From CAVPWP01 sp963709395 (GTDB lineage: Bacteria; Pseudomonadota; Alphaproteobacteria; Rhodobacterales; Rhodobacteraceae), in the NCBI GenBank assembly GCA_963709395.1, contig CAVPWP010000001.1:1-64000 (forward strand): DNA of 64,000 bases. The letters run 5' to 3'. A model generated the notes under the pieces. That model was not told the origin of the DNA and did not search any database. It saw nothing but the letters and a program-made list of their open reading frames with translations. Positions 62,749 to 64,000 of the stretch are shown piece after piece. The position numbers and the translations under genes are program-made. How positions within the stretch are numbered: the stretch's first letter is position 1; each line of letters opens with the position of its first letter.

Positions 62749-63579
62749 TCAGCCCCCCAGGAACGTGCGGCGGACCTCGGGGTCGGCCAGAAGCGCCTGC
62801 CCGGTGTCGGTATAGGCATTGGCGCCTTGCACCAGAACATAGCCCCGGTCGGCGATCTCGAGCGCCTGACGCGCGTTCTGTTCGACCATCAGGATCGAGA
62901 TCCCGGTGCGCGCGACCTCGATGATCCGGTCGAAAAGCTCGTCCATGACGATGGGCGAGACGCCGGCGGTCGGTTCATCCAGCATCAGCACCTGCGGCTT
63001 GGTCATCAGCGCGCGGCCCACGGCGACCTGCTGGCGCTGGCCGCCCGAAAGCTCGCCCGCTGCCTGCCGGCGCTTGTCCTTCAGGATCGGGAACAGCTCA
63101 TAGACCTGTTCGATGGTCTTGCGGATGTCGTCGCGGCGCAGGAAGGCCCCCATCTCGAGGTTCTCTTCCACCGTCATCGAAGTGAAGATGTTGTTGGTCT
63201 GCGGCACGAAGGCCATGCCCTCGGCCACGCGGTCCTGCGGCGAGAGATGCGTGATGTCCTTGCCGCCGATCCGCACCGAGCCTTCGCGCAGCTTGAGCAT
63301 TCCGAAGACGGCCTTCATCGCGGTCGACTTGCCCGCGCCGTTGGGGCCGACGATCACCGCGATCTCGCCCTTGTCCACGGCCACGGTGCAGTCGTGCAGG
63401 ATGTTTGCACCGCTGCCATAGCCGCCGGTCATGCTGTCGCCGATCAGAAAGGCATTCTTCGTGTTCGCGGGCTTGCCCGTGCCCGCACCGGTATAGGGGT
63501 CAAGGTCGCCGCGCCCGCGCGGATTGGTGATCGAGACGTCCTTGTTGCCGCGATCGTTTCGGTGGGGATTGTCGCTCAT
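62749..63579 (-). CDS. livF: branched-chain amino acid type ABC transporter ATPase LivF, N-terminally extended
   Basis: The protein has 276 residues. Walker A is GPNGAGKST, the signature LSGGQRQQVAVGRALMTKP, Walker B VLMLDEPTAGVSP and the switch His region (VEQNARQAL) are present. The canonical LivF begins near MTGGYGSG; about 48 hydrophilic residues (SDNPHRNDRGNKDVSITNPRG and on) precede it. They may be a real extension or the true start may be ATG near codon 50 (GDSMTGGYG). It overlaps livG by four bases. Confidence 0.92.
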   Translation of the reverse strand: MSDNPHRNDRGNKDVSITNPRGRGDLDPYTGAGTGKPANTKNAFLIGDSMTGGYGSGANILHDCTVAVDKGEIAVIVGPNGAGKSTAMKAVFGMLKLREGSVRIGGKDITHLSPQDRVAEGMAFVPQTNNIFTSMTVEENLEMGAFLRRDDIRKTIEQVYELFPILKDKRRQAAGELSGGQRQQVAVGRALMTKPQVLMLDEPTAGVSPIVMDELFDRIIEVARTGISILMVEQNARQALEIADRGYVLVQGANAYTDTGQALLADPEVRRTFLGG

Positions 63580-64000
63580 GCGCCCGCCTCGACCGACGCC
63601 TGGGCCTTGGTCTTGTTCTTGAGACCGGTGCCGAGGTAGGCCTCGATCACCGCCTCGTTGTGCATGATGTCCGCGGCCGACCCTTCGGCCAGCACCTTGC
63701 CCTCGGCCATGACGATGACCGGGTCGCAGAGGCGGCCAATGAAATCCATGTCATGCTCGATCACGCAGAAGGTATAGCCGCGCTCCTTGTTCAGGCGCAC
63801 GATGGCATCGCCGATGGTGTTGAGAAGCGTGCGGTTCACGCCTGCGCCGACCTCGTCGAGGAACACGATCCGGGCATCGACCATCATGGTGCGGCCGAGT
63901 TCCAGAAGCTTCTTCTGTCCCCCAGAGAGGTTGCCGGCTTTTTCGTCCTTCAGATGCTCGATCGTCAGGAATTCAAGCACTTCGTCGGCTTTCCTGAGAA
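63576..64000 (-). CDS. livG: branched-chain amino acid type ABC transporter ATPase LivG (C-terminal part)
   Basis: The gene enters from the right end of the window, so only about the last 141 residues are visible. ADEVLEFLTIEHLKDEKAGNLSGGQ holds the ABC signature; Walker B is ARIVFLDEVGAG and the switch is VIEHDMDF. The final block MAEGKVLAEGSAADIMHNEAVIEAYLG is the standard LivG end. Note Asp-Glu-Val in Walker B where most LivG have DEP. The tail GLKNKTKAQASVEAGA is lineage-specific. Confidence 0.9.
   Translation of the reverse strand, partial: LRKADEVLEFLTIEHLKDEKAGNLSGGQKKLLELGRTMMVDARIVFLDEVGAGVNRTLLNTIGDAIVRLNKERGYTFCVIEHDMDFIGRLCDPVIVMAEGKVLAEGSAADIMHNEAVIEAYLGTGLKNKTKAQASVEAGA

Overview
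The window is GC-rich chromosomal DNA from an alphaproteobacterium of the Rhodobacterales (Rhodobacter/Roseobacter type). This rests on the gene families and their order: a sciP-ctrA pair, an OxyR/KatG pair, an envelope block that carries lpxI rather than lpxH, usg next to gyrA, small lineage-type membrane proteins, and SOS-type GTTC repeats of the alphaproteobacterial kind. It is mostly a core chromosome with short accessory patches next to two tRNA genes.

Layout. 1-7821: the 3' half of tRNA-Arg(CCG), a relic of a tyrosine-integrase N-terminus, then seven co-directional minus-strand genes, largely start/stop overlapped, encoding mostly hydrolases (CPBP protease, serine beta-lactamase fold, two alpha/beta hydrolases, a DUF6544-like protein, a quinone-oxidoreductase-like MDR enzyme, a secreted amidohydrolase). 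8069-11415: divergent oxyR and katG. 11424-14847: a DsbA-like thioredoxin protein, a Tat-exported DUF882 murein protein and an L,D-transpeptidase. 14880-17492: lpxD with its own ACP and ketoacyl synthase. 17510-24529: IalB, a candidate small RNA, a HerA-like ATPase, a CorC-type protein, xerD and a large periplasmic protein preceded by a 44-residue membrane protein. 24649-27960: aroK-aroB, a CBS/M50 protease and ssb. 28124-30513: a lytic transglycosylase, an AraC regulator and miaA.

30585-42672 is the large translation/envelope operon pyrH-frr-uppS-cdsA-dxr-rseP-(47 aa)-bamA-ompH-fabZ-lpxA-lpxI-lpxB. It joins isoprenoid and phospholipid precursor synthesis, outer-membrane protein assembly and lipid A synthesis. 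42739-49650: mnmA, sciP-ctrA (cell-cycle control), ligA-recG (DNA repair), then four phased GTTC repeats ahead of a 40-residue membrane peptide. 49853-58270: a Fe-S scaffold, hisI, gluQ, trmFO, a DoxX-like protein, gyrA, usg, dsbB-like and yqaA-like genes. tRNA-Leu(CAA) follows, then 1.3 kb almost without genes, a Hint-domain protein, and a liv-type ABC transporter operon that runs off the right end.

A feature of the whole window is a scatter of single-base frameshifts in otherwise intact genes: the DsbA-like gene, xerD (two), ssb, dxr (two), bamA, lpxB, mnmA and probably the Hint gene. Several are normally essential, so I read these as sequence or assembly errors rather than real gene loss. 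I annotate the full gene spans and state where the frame changes. The best candidates for undescribed biology are the GTTC-array small peptide (49429-49650), the 70-nt minus-strand RNA at 18271-18339, and the hydrolase operon beside tRNA-Arg. None is proven from sequence alone.
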